Made by a program: the position numbers and the translations under genes
DNA from: Leisingera sp. ANG1
GTDB taxonomy: Bacteria; Pseudomonadota; Alphaproteobacteria; Rhodobacterales; Rhodobacteraceae
Direction of reading: 5' to 3'
Length of the DNA stretch: 64,000 nucleotides
NCBI RefSeq assembly: GCF_000203975.2
Contig: NZ_AFCF02000008.1
Location: forward strand, 248,001 to 312,000
The notes under the pieces: generated by a model
Database searches by the model: none
Seen by the model: only the letters and a program-made list of their open reading frames with translations
What the model was told of the DNA's origin: nothing
Shown: positions 51,410 through 60,611 of the stretch, one piece after another
Layout: each line of letters begins with the position of its first letter
Position numbering within the stretch: position 1 is the stretch's first letter

Positions 51410-51997
51410 TCAGCCTGCCTCGTGCAGCCGGGCGACGTAGCGGGCCAGGGTGTCGATTTCCAAGTTGATGCGGTCGCCCAGCTTCACGTCACCCCAGGTG
51501 GTGACTTCCTTGGTGTGCGGAATGAAATTGATGCCGAAATCGCAGCCATCCACATCATTCACCGTCAGCGAGGTGCCGTTCAGCGCGACGGAGCCCTTGG
51601 GCGCGATAAAGCGGGCGAGAGCCTGCGGCGCGCGCAGGGTGACGCGGGTGCTGTCGCCCTCGTCTTTCATCTCCACCACTTCGGCGACACCATCCACATG
51701 GCCAGAGACAATGTGGCCGCCAAGCTCATCGCCGACTTTCAGGGCGCGCTCCAGGTTCACACGCTTGCCGACGGTCCAGCTGTCCAGGTTGGTCTTGGAC
51801 ACGGTCTCTGCCGAGATCTGCACGTCGTACCAATCGTCGCCCAGCGCAATCACGGTGAGGCAAACGCCATCAGAGGCAATCGAGGCGCCGAGGTCGATAG
51901 TGGCAGTGTCATAGGCGGTGCGGATGCGGGCGCGCAAGTCGCCCTGCTGTTCCAGTTCGGCAATGGTGCCCACATCGGTGATGATGCCAGTAAACAT
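51410..51997 (-). CDS. ribE: Riboflavin synthase alpha chain
   Basis: 195 residues. Two lumazine-binding repeats: the first begins MFTGIITDVGTIAELEQQ, with SIASDGVCLTVIALGDDWY; the second has HIVSGHVDGVAEVVEMKDEG and SVALNGTSLTVNDVDG. The MFTG start is invariant. Dismutates two lumazines to riboflavin. First gene of the downstream half of the rib operon. Confidence 0.96.
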   Translation of the reverse strand: MFTGIITDVGTIAELEQQGDLRARIRTAYDTATIDLGASIASDGVCLTVIALGDDWYDVQISAETVSKTNLDSWTVGKRVNLERALKVGDELGGHIVSGHVDGVAEVVEMKDEGDSTRVTLRAPQALARFIAPKGSVALNGTSLTVNDVDGCDFGINFIPHTKEVTTWGDVKLGDRINLEIDTLARYVARLHEAG

Positions 51998-52160
51998 GGG
52001 TGCGCTCCCCGCAGGTCATATGTCATTCCTGCCGCAGAGGTAGCCAAGCGGCGCAGCCTTCACAAGCCCCGGCTTGTGTTTGCGGTGCGCACAGCCATAG
52101 TTTCGCCCCAGTCAAATGTTAATCAAATCCTGAAAATGCTCCTGTAAAACCTTTCTCGTG

Positions 52161-53453
52161 ATGCCAAACGCCCCTGTGAAACACCGCAGCTTCCTTTTCC
52201 TGCAAGGCCCGCATGGTCCATTCTTTGCGGCGCTTGGCCGGATGCTGCGCACCGCTGAGTGTGAGGTTGCTCGAGTCGGGTTCAATGCAGGCGACCAGGC
52301 ATTCTGGCGTGGCAGGGACAGTTATATTCCCTTTACCGGACGCCCTCAGGAGTGGCCCGGATTTCTGACCGGCCTGCTGGACAGCCGCAGTGTCACGGAC
52401 ATCGTCCTGTACGGGGACACCCGCCCCATTCATGCGGCCGCAGTTGAGGCCGCACGGCAACGCGGGATCACCGTGCATGTGTTCGAGGAAGGTTACCTGC
52501 GGCCCTATTGGGTCACCTATGAGCGCGGTGGCGCCAATGGGCATTCGCGCTTGATGGACATGACAGTGCCCGGGATGCTGGAAGCGCTGGCACTGTCAGA
52601 CATGGAGGCACCGCTGCCCCCTGCACACTGGGGCGACATGCGCCAGCATGTGTTTTATGGCGCGCTTTACCACTGGTTCGTGATGTTCCGGAACCGCAAG
52701 TACCGCAACTTCCGCCCGCACCGGGCGCTGCCGGTGACCAAGGAATTTCAGCTGTACCTCAAGCGGTTGCTGCTGATGCCCGTGCAGGCCCTGGAACGGC
52801 GGCTGGCGGAGCGGCGCATCCGCAATGGCGGCTTTCCCTATCACCTTGCGCTGTTGCAGCTGGAGCATGACAGCTCCTTCCAGAAACATTCGCCTTTCAA
52901 CAGCATGCGCGATTTCCTGGATGAAGTGATCCGCGGATTTGCCGAAGGGGCGCCGCGCCACCATCACCTGGTGATCAAGGCGCATCCGCTGGAGGACGGA
53001 CGGGCACAGGTGCGCCGCACGCTGCGCCGCCTGGCGCGGGAGCAGGGCATCTCGGGCCGGGTGCACTATGTCCGTGGCGGCAAGCTGGCGCAGCTGTTGA
53101 ACGAGGCCCGCACTGCAGTGACTGTCAACTCCACCGCGGGGCAGCAGGTGCTGTGGCGCGGCATACCTTTGCGGGTCTTCGGGCGCGCGGTCTACGGCAA
53201 ACCGGAGTTCGTATCGGAACAGCCGCTGGCCCAGTTCTTTGCCGCCCCCTACCGTCCCGACAGCCGCGCCTACAAGGATTACCGCCGGTTCCTCCTGGAA
53301 ACCTCGCAAGTGCCGGGAGGCTATTACTCCCGTGAAGGCCGGCGTCAGCTGCTGCGCCAGGTTGCAGACATGATGCTTGCAGATGAAGATCCTTATGACG
53401 CGTTGCGCCTGGGGACAGCGGCACCGCGGCAACAGTTGCGCCTGGTGACCTGA
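52161..53453 (+). CDS. kpsS: Capsule polysaccharide Kdo-transferase, KpsS-like
   Basis: 430 residues from ATG 52161 (an adjacent GTG at 52158 is possible; the ribosome binding site is weak). FLFLQGPHGPFFAALGRML and VGFNAGDQAFW at the N-terminus, then HVFEEGYLRPYWVTYE, HHHLVIKAHPLEDG and VTVNSTAGQQVLWRGIPLRVFG follow KpsS/LipB. With KpsC it builds the poly-Kdo linker on a phosphatidylglycerol anchor for group 2-type capsule export. First of three plus-strand capsule genes placed between ribE and ribD. Confidence 0.92.
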   Translation: MPNAPVKHRSFLFLQGPHGPFFAALGRMLRTAECEVARVGFNAGDQAFWRGRDSYIPFTGRPQEWPGFLTGLLDSRSVTDIVLYGDTRPIHAAAVEAARQRGITVHVFEEGYLRPYWVTYERGGANGHSRLMDMTVPGMLEALALSDMEAPLPPAHWGDMRQHVFYGALYHWFVMFRNRKYRNFRPHRALPVTKEFQLYLKRLLLMPVQALERRLAERRIRNGGFPYHLALLQLEHDSSFQKHSPFNSMRDFLDEVIRGFAEGAPRHHHLVIKAHPLEDGRAQVRRTLRRLAREQGISGRVHYVRGGKLAQLLNEARTAVTVNSTAGQQVLWRGIPLRVFGRAVYGKPEFVSEQPLAQFFAAPYRPDSRAYKDYRRFLLETSQVPGGYYSREGRRQLLRQVADMMLADEDPYDALRLGTAAPRQQLRLVT

Positions 53454-53548
53454 CCCGGCTTTTCCCAAAGACTGGATTTTTTGCTGCCAGCCGGTTAGGT
53501 TGCCGGTAAAACTTGAGGCAAACAATAACAGGTCGAGGAGACCGAGCA

Positions 53549-54682
53549 GTGAAATCCGTTCCCCTTCGCTGGGCGCGCCCCGTGGCAATGCTGGCAGCAT
53601 TGACCCTTGCTGCGTCCTGCGGGCTGCCGAAAGTCGGCCCCAACAAGCGCCAGATATTTGCCGGCTCGGTGCAGCGCGAAGGCGATGCTTTCATCGTATC
53701 GGTCAATGACCGCGTCGCACGGGCAACCGCCGTGGTCCCCGCTCTGGGCTTTTCTTCCGGGTTCACCTCCGCAGGCAAGCTGACCTCTGACACGATCCGT
53801 CCCGGCGACGTGCTGGGGCTGACTGTCTGGGAAAACGTCGATGACGGGCTGCTGGCGGCCGAGGCCACCAACGCCACAGTGCTGGAAGAGGTGCAGGTCG
53901 ACAGCGCCGGCTTTATCTTTGTGCCCTATGCCGGCCGCCTGCGCGCGTCTGGCAACACTCCGGACCAGCTGCGTGAAACCATCACCAAAAAGCTGGAAGA
54001 CCAGACACCTGACCCGCAGGTGCAGGTGCGCCGCCTTGCAGGCGACGGTGCCACTGTCAGCCTGACAGGCGCCGTTGGCGGCCAGGGTGTTTACCCGATC
54101 GAACGCCCAACCCGGACCCTGTCAGCGATGCTGGCGCAGGCCGGCGGCGTTACGATCCAGCCGGAAATTGCCCAAGTTACCGTGATCCGCGGTCAGGAAA
54201 AGGGAAAGATCTGGTTCCAGGACCTCTTTGACCATCCGGAGCTGGACGTGGCCCTGCGCGGTGGCGACCGCATTCTGGTGGAAGAAGACACCCGCTCCTT
54301 CACCGCATTAGGCGCCACTTCCGCTCAGGCGCGGGTGCCGTTTGAAAGCCAGGACCTGTCGGCGCTGGAAGCGATTGCCCAGGTTGGCGGCCTGATCTCT
54401 ACTGCTGCAGACCCGACCGGCGTCTTTGTGCTGCGCAACGAACCCGCCGAGATCGCCAACCAGGTTCTGGGCCGGGACGATCTGATCGGCGCACAGCGGA
54501 TGGTCTATGTGCTGAATCTGACCCAGCCGAACGGGCTGTTCATGGCACGTGACTTTGTGATCCGCGACGACGACACCCTGTATGTTACCGAAGCACCATA
54601 CGCCCAGTGGACCAAAACCATCTCGCTGCTGCTGGCGCCGGTGGGCTCACTGGCCAGCACCTCTTCTGCGGTTAGCGGCTAA
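53549..54682 (+). CDS. Polysaccharide export outer-membrane lipoprotein, Wza/KpsD-like
   Basis: 377 residues from GTG 53549, seven bases after GAGGAG. Lipoprotein signal with lipobox LAASC (Cys24). Poly_export domain: IRPGDVLGLTVWENVD, VQVDSAGFIFVPYAGRLRASGNTPDQLRETITKKLED, then SLBB-like repeats VSLTGAVGGQGVYPI, ARVPFESQDLSALEAIAQVGGL. Forms the outer-membrane exit for capsule. Located between kpsS and kpsC. No inner-membrane ABC exporter (KpsM/T/E) is in this window. Confidence 0.92.
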   Translation: MKSVPLRWARPVAMLAALTLAASCGLPKVGPNKRQIFAGSVQREGDAFIVSVNDRVARATAVVPALGFSSGFTSAGKLTSDTIRPGDVLGLTVWENVDDGLLAAEATNATVLEEVQVDSAGFIFVPYAGRLRASGNTPDQLRETITKKLEDQTPDPQVQVRRLAGDGATVSLTGAVGGQGVYPIERPTRTLSAMLAQAGGVTIQPEIAQVTVIRGQEKGKIWFQDLFDHPELDVALRGGDRILVEEDTRSFTALGATSAQARVPFESQDLSALEAIAQVGGLISTAADPTGVFVLRNEPAEIANQVLGRDDLIGAQRMVYVLNLTQPNGLFMARDFVIRDDDTLYVTEAPYAQWTKTISLLLAPVGSLASTSSAVSG

Positions 54683-54688
54683 GGCCTG

Positions 54689-56701
54689 ATGCATCTGACT
54701 GCAGGCCGCCAGGAAGCCGGGAGCAGCGCGTCCCGGCTTTTTGTTTACAACGGCGGATTTCTGACCCAGCGGCGGGTGCGGCGGATTCTGGAACTGTCCG
54801 GATACTCCATCCGGCTGGGCCTGCCGCAGCCGGAAGACCTGGTGGGTATCTGGGGCGCCTCCCCCACCGCGCACCGGGGGCTGGCAGTGGCCGCGAAACG
54901 CGGCTGCGGGATGCTGCGGGTAGAGGATGCCTTCCTGCGCTCGCTTCACCCCGGCCGCGCCGGTGAGCCGCCTGCGGGCCTGATGCTGGACCGCTCCGGC
55001 GTGCATTTCGATGCGGCGGAACCGTCGGATCTGGAACAGCTGCTTGCAGCCCACCCTCTGGATGACGCGCATCTGATGCAACGGGCGCGCGACGCCATTG
55101 CCCGCCTCAAGTCAGCGCATCTCAGTAAGTACAACGCGTTTGATCCCAGCGCATCAGTGCCCGAGCCTGGCTATGTGCTGGTTGCTGATCAGGCGCGTGA
55201 CGATGCCTCCGTTACAGCCTCACGAGCGGACCGGGCGCGGTTTCTGGAAATGCTGGCGTTTGCACAGGAAGAGCACCCTGGCGCGCGGGTTCTGATCAAG
55301 ACCCATCCCGAGACGCTGCGCGGATACCGGGCGGGATACTACGACGCGGATGATGCGAATGGGCGTGTGCAACTGTTTACAGGCAGTGTCTCCCCGTGGG
55401 CGCTGCTGGACGGGGCCATCGGGGTTTACACGGTCTCATCGCAACTGGGTTTCGAGGCAATCCTGGCGGGTCACAAACCACGGGTGTTCGGTCAGCCGTT
55501 TTATGCGGGCTGGGGCTTGAGCATCGACGACAACGCTCCGTCCCGGCGCCGGCGGCAGCTGACCCGCGCGCAGCTGTTCGCCGCCGCGATGATCCTTTAC
55601 CCCAAATGGCACGACCCGTTCCGGGATGAGCTGTGCGAATTGGAAACGGTACTGGACAATCTGGAAGCCAAAGCACGGGCCTGGCGGCAGGACCATCAGG
55701 GTTGGGCCGCCTCCGGCATGAGGCTGTGGAAGCGCAAACCGCTGCAGAAATTCTTTGGTGCCGAAAAGCGGGTGCTGTTTACGGAAGATCCTGCTGAGGT
55801 ACAGGCCAGCGGCCGCAAGCAAATGGTCTGGGCTGGCAAAGCCCAAGAGGTCAATGCAGGCGCAGTGCGGGTGGAGGACGGTTTTCTGCGCTCCCGAGGA
55901 CTGGGGGCGGAGCTGGTGCCCCCTCTGTCGCTGGTAACTGACCGGCAAGGGATCTACTACGACCCGCGCCAGCCATCGGATCTGGATGCTCTGATTGCCC
56001 GCCGTGTGGAGATGACCCAGGCCGAGGAGCGGCGGGCAGAGCGCCTTGTGCAGTCCCTGATCAGGGACGGTGTTTCAAAGTACAACCTAGGCGGCGGTAC
56101 CCCTGCCCTGCCCGAAGGCCGCCGCATATTGGTTCCGGGCCAGGTGGAGGACGACGCCTCGATCCTATGCGGCGCTGACGAGGTGCGGACAAACCTTGAC
56201 CTGCTGCGCTCTGTGCGGGCGGCCAATCCAGAAGCTGTTATCATCTATAAACCGCATCCGGATGTGGAGGCAGGCCTGCGCAAGGGCCAGGTCGCGGCAG
56301 AAGAGCTGGCCGATGTTGTCGCCAGCCAGGCCGATCCGATGGCGCTGCTCAGCAACGTGCAGGAAGTCTGGACGATAACCTCTCTTCTGGGGTTCGAGGC
56401 ACTGCTGCGCGGGGTTAAGGTTACCACGCTTGGCACCCCTTTCTATGCCGGCTGGGGGCTGACAACCGACCTGGCGCCGGTACCGTCCTGGCGGCAGGCG
56501 CAGGTGCCGCTGATGGGGCTCGCCCACGCAGCGCTGATCGACTATCCGCGCTACTTCGACCCGGTGACCGGCCAGCCCTGCCCGGCCGAAGTTGCCGTGA
56601 TGCGCCTGCGCGAGGGACACTTGCCGCATCCGGGCCTCAGCAACCGGCTGCTGTCCAAGCTGCAGGGGCTGTTTGCCACATACGCCCATCTGTGGCGCTA
56701 A
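54689..56701 (+). CDS. kpsC: Capsule polysaccharide Kdo-transferase, KpsC-like (two-domain)
   Basis: 670 residues, 6 bp after the export lipoprotein gene. Two homologous halves, each with SKYN, a DDAS segment, a K-x-HP motif (VLIKTHPET; VIYKPHPDV), SxLGFEA and FYAGWGL; the second half also has GAVRVEDGFLRSRGLGAELVPPLSL. This duplicate GT layout is the KpsC hallmark: alternating beta-2,4 and beta-2,7 Kdo addition to the lipid anchor. The plus-strand cassette ends here, 32 bp from convergent ribD. Confidence 0.94.
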   Translation: MHLTAGRQEAGSSASRLFVYNGGFLTQRRVRRILELSGYSIRLGLPQPEDLVGIWGASPTAHRGLAVAAKRGCGMLRVEDAFLRSLHPGRAGEPPAGLMLDRSGVHFDAAEPSDLEQLLAAHPLDDAHLMQRARDAIARLKSAHLSKYNAFDPSASVPEPGYVLVADQARDDASVTASRADRARFLEMLAFAQEEHPGARVLIKTHPETLRGYRAGYYDADDANGRVQLFTGSVSPWALLDGAIGVYTVSSQLGFEAILAGHKPRVFGQPFYAGWGLSIDDNAPSRRRRQLTRAQLFAAAMILYPKWHDPFRDELCELETVLDNLEAKARAWRQDHQGWAASGMRLWKRKPLQKFFGAEKRVLFTEDPAEVQASGRKQMVWAGKAQEVNAGAVRVEDGFLRSRGLGAELVPPLSLVTDRQGIYYDPRQPSDLDALIARRVEMTQAEERRAERLVQSLIRDGVSKYNLGGGTPALPEGRRILVPGQVEDDASILCGADEVRTNLDLLRSVRAANPEAVIIYKPHPDVEAGLRKGQVAAEELADVVASQADPMALLSNVQEVWTITSLLGFEALLRGVKVTTLGTPFYAGWGLTTDLAPVPSWRQAQVPLMGLAHAALIDYPRYFDPVTGQPCPAEVAVMRLREGHLPHPGLSNRLLSKLQGLFATYAHLWR

Positions 56702-56733
56702 ATCGCGCCCGGCTGACACCAGAAGTTCTGCGC

Positions 56734-57831
56734 TCAGCGCAGCGCGCGGGTCCAACGGTGCAAAATATCCTTGCCAACAGGGCGCGCCTCGACCAGCTCG
56801 AACCGCGGTGCTTCCTCCAGCCTGCCGATCCCCAGCGCACCGATAGAAGGCAGCCCCTCGGCACCAATCCCCAGACCGGCGGTAAAGCCGATCAGCTCAT
56901 CCACCAGATCAAATGCCAGCAGTGAAGCCGCCAACGCACTGCCGCCCTCACAGAACACGCGAGTGAGACCGGCATCACCAAGCTGCTGCAGAATATCTGC
57001 CGCATCCAGTTGCACGCCATGCGAAGCGCAAGGGATCAGTCTGGCCCCCAGCCCCTCCCAGGCGCGGATGCGTTCCTGATCAGCTCCATGGCCGTGGCAC
57101 AGCCAGACCGGCACGTCCTTGGCGGTGCGGGCCAGCTGGCCCATCAGCGGCAGGTCCAGGTGGCGCGAGATCACTACTCGCACAGGTTGATGCTCCACAC
57201 CCAGATCGCGCACTGTCAGCGAAGGGTCATCCGCGCGCGCGGTGCCGCCGCCCACCATCACCGCATCGTGGCGGGCGCGCATCGCGTGCACGGCCCGGCG
57301 TGCGTCCGGCCCGGTGATCCATTTGCTCTGGCCCGACCCGGTGGCAATGCGGCCGTCAAAACTGCTGGCCAGTTTCAGCGTCACCAGCGGGCGGCCCTGC
57401 TCGGTCCTCAGGAAAAACCCTGCGTGATCCCGTGCTGCCTGGGCACCCCAGACGCCGGTGTCCACTCTGATGCCTGCATCCCGCAGCATCCGGAACCCCT
57501 GACCGGAGACCCGCGGATCACTGTCCCCGATCGCGGCAACAACCCGCGCAACCCCTGCGTCAATCAGTGCCTGAGCACAGGGCGGCGTTTCCCCCTGATG
57601 GGCACAAGGCTCCAGCGTCACATAGGCAGTGGCACCGCGTGCCGCTTCTCCGGCCTGCGCCAGCGCCTCGGTTTCCGCATGCGGACGACCGCCCGGTTTG
57701 GTCCAGCCGCGGCCAACCACCCGGCTGCCCTGCACAATGACGCAGCCTACGGCCGGGTTCGGCCAGCAATTTCCCTGCCCGCGCCGCCCCAGAGACAGCG
57801 CCAGCGCCATGTAACGGTGATCTGTGTCCAT
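56734..57831 (-). CDS. ribD: Bifunctional riboflavin deaminase/reductase
   Basis: 365 residues. The N-terminal deaminase has a zinc site: His51 and Glu53 in HAETEAL, Cys76 and Cys85 in LEPCAHQGETPPCAQ. The C-terminal reductase starts about residue 150: VTLKLASSFDGRIATGSGQSKWITG, MVGGGTARADDPSLTVR, CEGGSALAASLLAFDLVDEL. Catalyses the second and third steps of riboflavin synthesis. Overlaps nrdR by one base (TAATG). Confidence 0.96.
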   Translation of the reverse strand: MDTDHRYMALALSLGRRGQGNCWPNPAVGCVIVQGSRVVGRGWTKPGGRPHAETEALAQAGEAARGATAYVTLEPCAHQGETPPCAQALIDAGVARVVAAIGDSDPRVSGQGFRMLRDAGIRVDTGVWGAQAARDHAGFFLRTEQGRPLVTLKLASSFDGRIATGSGQSKWITGPDARRAVHAMRARHDAVMVGGGTARADDPSLTVRDLGVEHQPVRVVISRHLDLPLMGQLARTAKDVPVWLCHGHGADQERIRAWEGLGARLIPCASHGVQLDAADILQQLGDAGLTRVFCEGGSALAASLLAFDLVDELIGFTAGLGIGAEGLPSIGALGIGRLEEAPRFELVEARPVGKDILHRWTRALR

Positions 57832-58298
57832 TATTCTTCCGGCGCCACCGGCGGGCGCAGTTCGTGGACAAAGTCCTCGAAATCATCTGCAGCCTGGAAG
57901 TTTTTGTAAACACTGGCAAAACGCACATAGGCCACAGTGTCGATCCGGGCCAGCGCCTCCATCACGATCTCGCCGATCTTCTTGGAGGGAATATCGGTCT
58001 CACCCATGCTCTCCAGCCGCCGCACGATGCCGGAAATCATCTGGTCGATCCGTTCCGGCTCAATCGGGCGCTTCTGCATCGAGATGCGGATAGAACGCTC
58101 CAGCTTGTCGCGGTCGAAATCCTCTCGCTTGCCGTTGGTCTTGATCACCACCAGATCGCGCAGCTGCACCCGCTCATACGTTGTGAAACGGCCGCCGCAG
58201 GCCGGGCAGAACCGGCGCCGCCTGATCGAAACATGATCCTCGGCGGGGCGTGAATCCTTGACCTGAGTGTCGATATTTCCGCAAAATGGGCAGCGCAT
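57831..58298 (-). CDS. nrdR: Transcriptional repressor NrdR
   Basis: 155 residues. Zinc ribbon with Cys3, Cys6, Cys31 and Cys34 ([34 protein letters not shown]) and an ATP-cone (about 49-139). Represses ribonucleotide reductase genes in response to dATP. Coupled to ribD, the standard nrdR-rib-nusB order of alphaproteobacteria. Confidence 0.97.
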   Translation of the reverse strand: MRCPFCGNIDTQVKDSRPAEDHVSIRRRRFCPACGGRFTTYERVQLRDLVVIKTNGKREDFDRDKLERSIRISMQKRPIEPERIDQMISGIVRRLESMGETDIPSKKIGEIVMEALARIDTVAYVRFASVYKNFQAADDFEDFVHELRPPVAPEE

Positions 58299-58420
58299 CC
58301 GCCTGCTCCCTCAATCCTGTCAGCCTGTTTATTGTGCCCGGGCCTGCCCGGTTATCCACAACTATAGGCGACCCTCCAGAATTTGGGTAGGGGGCATTTA
58401 ACGCCGCTAGATAAAGAGGT

Positions 58421-58837
58421 TCAGCTTAGGTGCGCTGCCACCTTTCGCTGGTGCGGCGCGTCGCGGTGTTCGAACAGGTAGATGCCCTGCCAGGTGCCCA
58501 ACACAGGTGCACCGCTGCGCACCGGGACCGACAAGCTGACGGGCATCATTGCTGCCTTGATATGCGCAGGCATATCATCCGGCCCCTCATATGTGTGGCG
58601 CAGATAGGTCATTGACGGATCCGATGAAGGCGGCACCAGGCGGGCAAAGAACGCGTGCAAATCCCCCTGCACCTCCGGGTCGGCATTTTCCTGTATCAAC
58701 AGGGAGCAGGAGGTATGGCGGACAAACAGGGTCAGCAGCCCGCCCCGAACGCCGCTGGCGGCCACCCAGGCCTGCACGTCGCGGGTAAACTCATAGAGAC
58801 CCTGCCCGCGCGTCGGAATTGAGAAGTCATGCTGCAT
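58421..58837 (-). CDS. YjbQ-family protein (UPF0047)
   Basis: 138 residues from MQHDFSIPT. SGVRGGLLTLFVRHTSCSLLIQENADPEVQGDL, THEGP-like YEGPDDMPAHIKAAMMPVSLSVPV and LGTWQGIYLFEHRD define the family. E. coli YjbQ can provide weak thiamin-phosphate synthase activity; the physiological role is unclear. Stands alone between nrdR and the secreted-protein array. Confidence 0.93.
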   Translation of the reverse strand: MQHDFSIPTRGQGLYEFTRDVQAWVAASGVRGGLLTLFVRHTSCSLLIQENADPEVQGDLHAFFARLVPPSSDPSMTYLRHTYEGPDDMPAHIKAAMMPVSLSVPVRSGAPVLGTWQGIYLFEHRDAPHQRKVAAHLS

Positions 58838-58893
58838 AGGGCCTTTCTGGCGCAAGCACCGCGTTCAGGCAACCAGAAGCCGCGGCTGGGCAG

Positions 58894-59319
58894 CTACGGC
58901 AGCCAACGGTCACGTCCGGGCAGCCGGTCGTAGCAGTAGTTCTGCGCCGAGGTCACCCGCAGGCTGTCCCCTGCTTCACGAATATTCAGCGACAGGCTGC
59001 CGGAGCGGTCAGGAACTCCCGGCGGCAGGCCAAAGGCAAATTGCACCGCCTTGCGGCCGGGGCGGTTCACAGACGGACCCTCGCCGCGCCAGACATAGAT
59101 CCGCTGATTCACAGGCGCCCGCAGCTGACGGATGGCATAGTCCGCGATGCTGCACCAGTAATCCTGCGCGCCGGACCGGCTTCGGGCCACCACTTCCCAG
59201 ACGCCTTCCGATACCGGCAGCACTTCATTCCTGTTGATCGCGCGCCAAGCGGAAGCAGGCACCGGAACGGACAGAACCACAGCCAGCATCCCTGACAGCC
59301 AAATTCTCTTGCTGGTCAT
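58894..59319 (-). CDS. Secreted protein, member A of a three-gene tandem family
   Basis: 141 residues. Signal peptide (1-24, ending PASA). The mature domain has EGVWEVVARSRSG, DYWCSIADYAIRQLRAP, YVWRGEGPSVNRPGRKAVQFAF, SLSLNIREAGDSLRV and NYCYD. These align with the next two minus-strand genes. Two conserved cysteines (YWC and NYC) likely form a disulfide. No known domain is recognised. Periplasmic or exported. Confidence 0.8.
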   Translation of the reverse strand: MTSKRIWLSGMLAVVLSVPVPASAWRAINRNEVLPVSEGVWEVVARSRSGAQDYWCSIADYAIRQLRAPVNQRIYVWRGEGPSVNRPGRKAVQFAFGLPPGVPDRSGSLSLNIREAGDSLRVTSAQNYCYDRLPGRDRWLP

Positions 59320-59370
59320 CTCTCAACCTCCTTCTCCGCAATTCCGGGAAGTCCGCGGGCCTGAATACAC

Positions 59371-59781
59371 TCACGGCCGCCCGAGTGGCACAAAGCAATA
59401 ATCCAAAGCTCTCTGAACACTCATTGTATCACCAGCTTGCAGGCTGTTAACAGACCCGTATCCGCCGGGCGGCGGCGTTTGGGCTAAATTGGCATCCAGC
59501 GTGAACTGCACCGCGGACCGGCGACCCGTGGTTTCGCTTGGCCCCAGCCCGCGCGTGATATGCAGCTTTGCACTCCAAGGCGCCCTGAGAACGCGATGGG
59601 CATAGTCAGCAGCCCCGCACCAGAACAGGTGGCCATTACCGGTTCTGAGGACGGCTTCGAAGATGCCGTCAGACATTGAATTAACGCGAACATTGTGGCT
59701 GCTGGCATTGGCAAGCGAGGTTCCGGGCAGTGCCATTGTCAGGATTGAGGCGGCGACAGCGGCGGCGGCAATGGGTTTCAT
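59371..59781 (-). CDS. Secreted protein, member B of a three-gene tandem family
   Basis: 136 residues from MKPIAAAAVAAS behind GAAAGGGAA; a longer upstream frame is rejected because it precedes this signal peptide. Mature region: DGIFEAVLRTGNG, LFWCGAADYAHRVLRAPW, LHITRGLGPSETTGRRSAVQFTL, NSLQAGDTMSVQ and DYCFV. It shares WC, ADYAxRxLRAP, RGxxxS, GR, VQF and YC with its neighbours. Separated by 51 bp from member A. Confidence 0.8.
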   Translation of the reverse strand: MKPIAAAAVAASILTMALPGTSLANASSHNVRVNSMSDGIFEAVLRTGNGHLFWCGAADYAHRVLRAPWSAKLHITRGLGPSETTGRRSAVQFTLDANLAQTPPPGGYGSVNSLQAGDTMSVQRALDYCFVPLGRP

Positions 59782-60103
59782 GGCAGTTCCCTTTCTTTCA
59801 GCGGGCCGCAAGATGCTGCGTCCCGCTATAAGGGTAGAAAGAACTGGAACACATGCCATTCAAACTGCCGTGCAGTTCGGCGCCCACCCGCGCCTTTTCA
59901 CAGAATCGGCACAGTACGGGCGCTGCGCACGCGGCAAAAACCAAGACAGCATAGCGACTTATGTAGTACCTGCGGCACGTCCTTCAGTCAGCTGCTGCGG
60001 AGGCGCCTGCGCGGTGCAGGAAGGCATCATTTCCTTGTGAAGTTGCCAGAGAGCTTACAAATCCGTGGATGAATGTGAGCACATCCCGGTTCCGCACCGG
60101 CTA
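59782..60103. other. 322-bp spacer between members B and C of the tandem family
   Basis: No gene seen. AT content rises near 59810-59840 and 59935-59965. It may hold the promoter of member B; no clear operator or terminator recognised. Confidence 0.5.
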
Positions 60104-60505
60104 TTAAAGCGCCGGAGCCTGCACACAGTAACCATAGCCCTGCTGCACCGACAGGCTTTCGCCCGGACGGAATCCCAGCGACAGCCAGCCGGTTTTGGGC
60201 GGCACACCAGCCCGTTCCGGATACAGAGTGAACTGCACAGAGGACCGGCGGCCCGTGGTGACGCTGACGTCCCGTCCGCGCACGACATAGAACCGGTCCG
60301 TCCAATTCGCTCCCAGAACCCGGCGGGCATACTGCGCGGCGGCACACCAATAATCCCAGGTGCCGCCTGAGCGCCCGGGAACCACCTCATAAACGAGGTC
60401 ATTCACAGGCAGAACCCGCACGCCGCGATTGGCAAGGAACGAATCTGCAGCTGCGGGAACAGCCGTGGAACAGGCCAGCACGGCGGCGGTTATGAGGTTT
60501 TTCAT
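60104..60505 (-). CDS. Secreted protein, member C of a three-gene tandem family
   Basis: 133 residues from MKNLITAAVLACSTAVPAAA, a signal peptide behind AGGGATATC. Mature region: DLVYEVVPGRSGG, DYWCAAAQYARRVLGANW, FYVVRGRDVSVTTGRRSSVQFTL, GWLSLGFRPGESLSV and GYCVQ. Closest to member A in the DYWC and LSL segments and to member B in the TTGRRS-VQFTL segment. No Pfam-like domain recognised. A duplicated secreted family of unknown role. Confidence 0.8.
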   Translation of the reverse strand: MKNLITAAVLACSTAVPAAADSFLANRGVRVLPVNDLVYEVVPGRSGGTWDYWCAAAQYARRVLGANWTDRFYVVRGRDVSVTTGRRSSVQFTLYPERAGVPPKTGWLSLGFRPGESLSVQQGYGYCVQAPAL

Positions 60506-60611
60506 CCGGAGATATCCCTTTGTTCGCCTCAACATAGGGACCCGCCGCAGCGCCTCCAAGGGGAGACTGCAGCCTTGGCCGCAACCTCTCGCAGATGTGT
60601 GTGCGAAGGGG

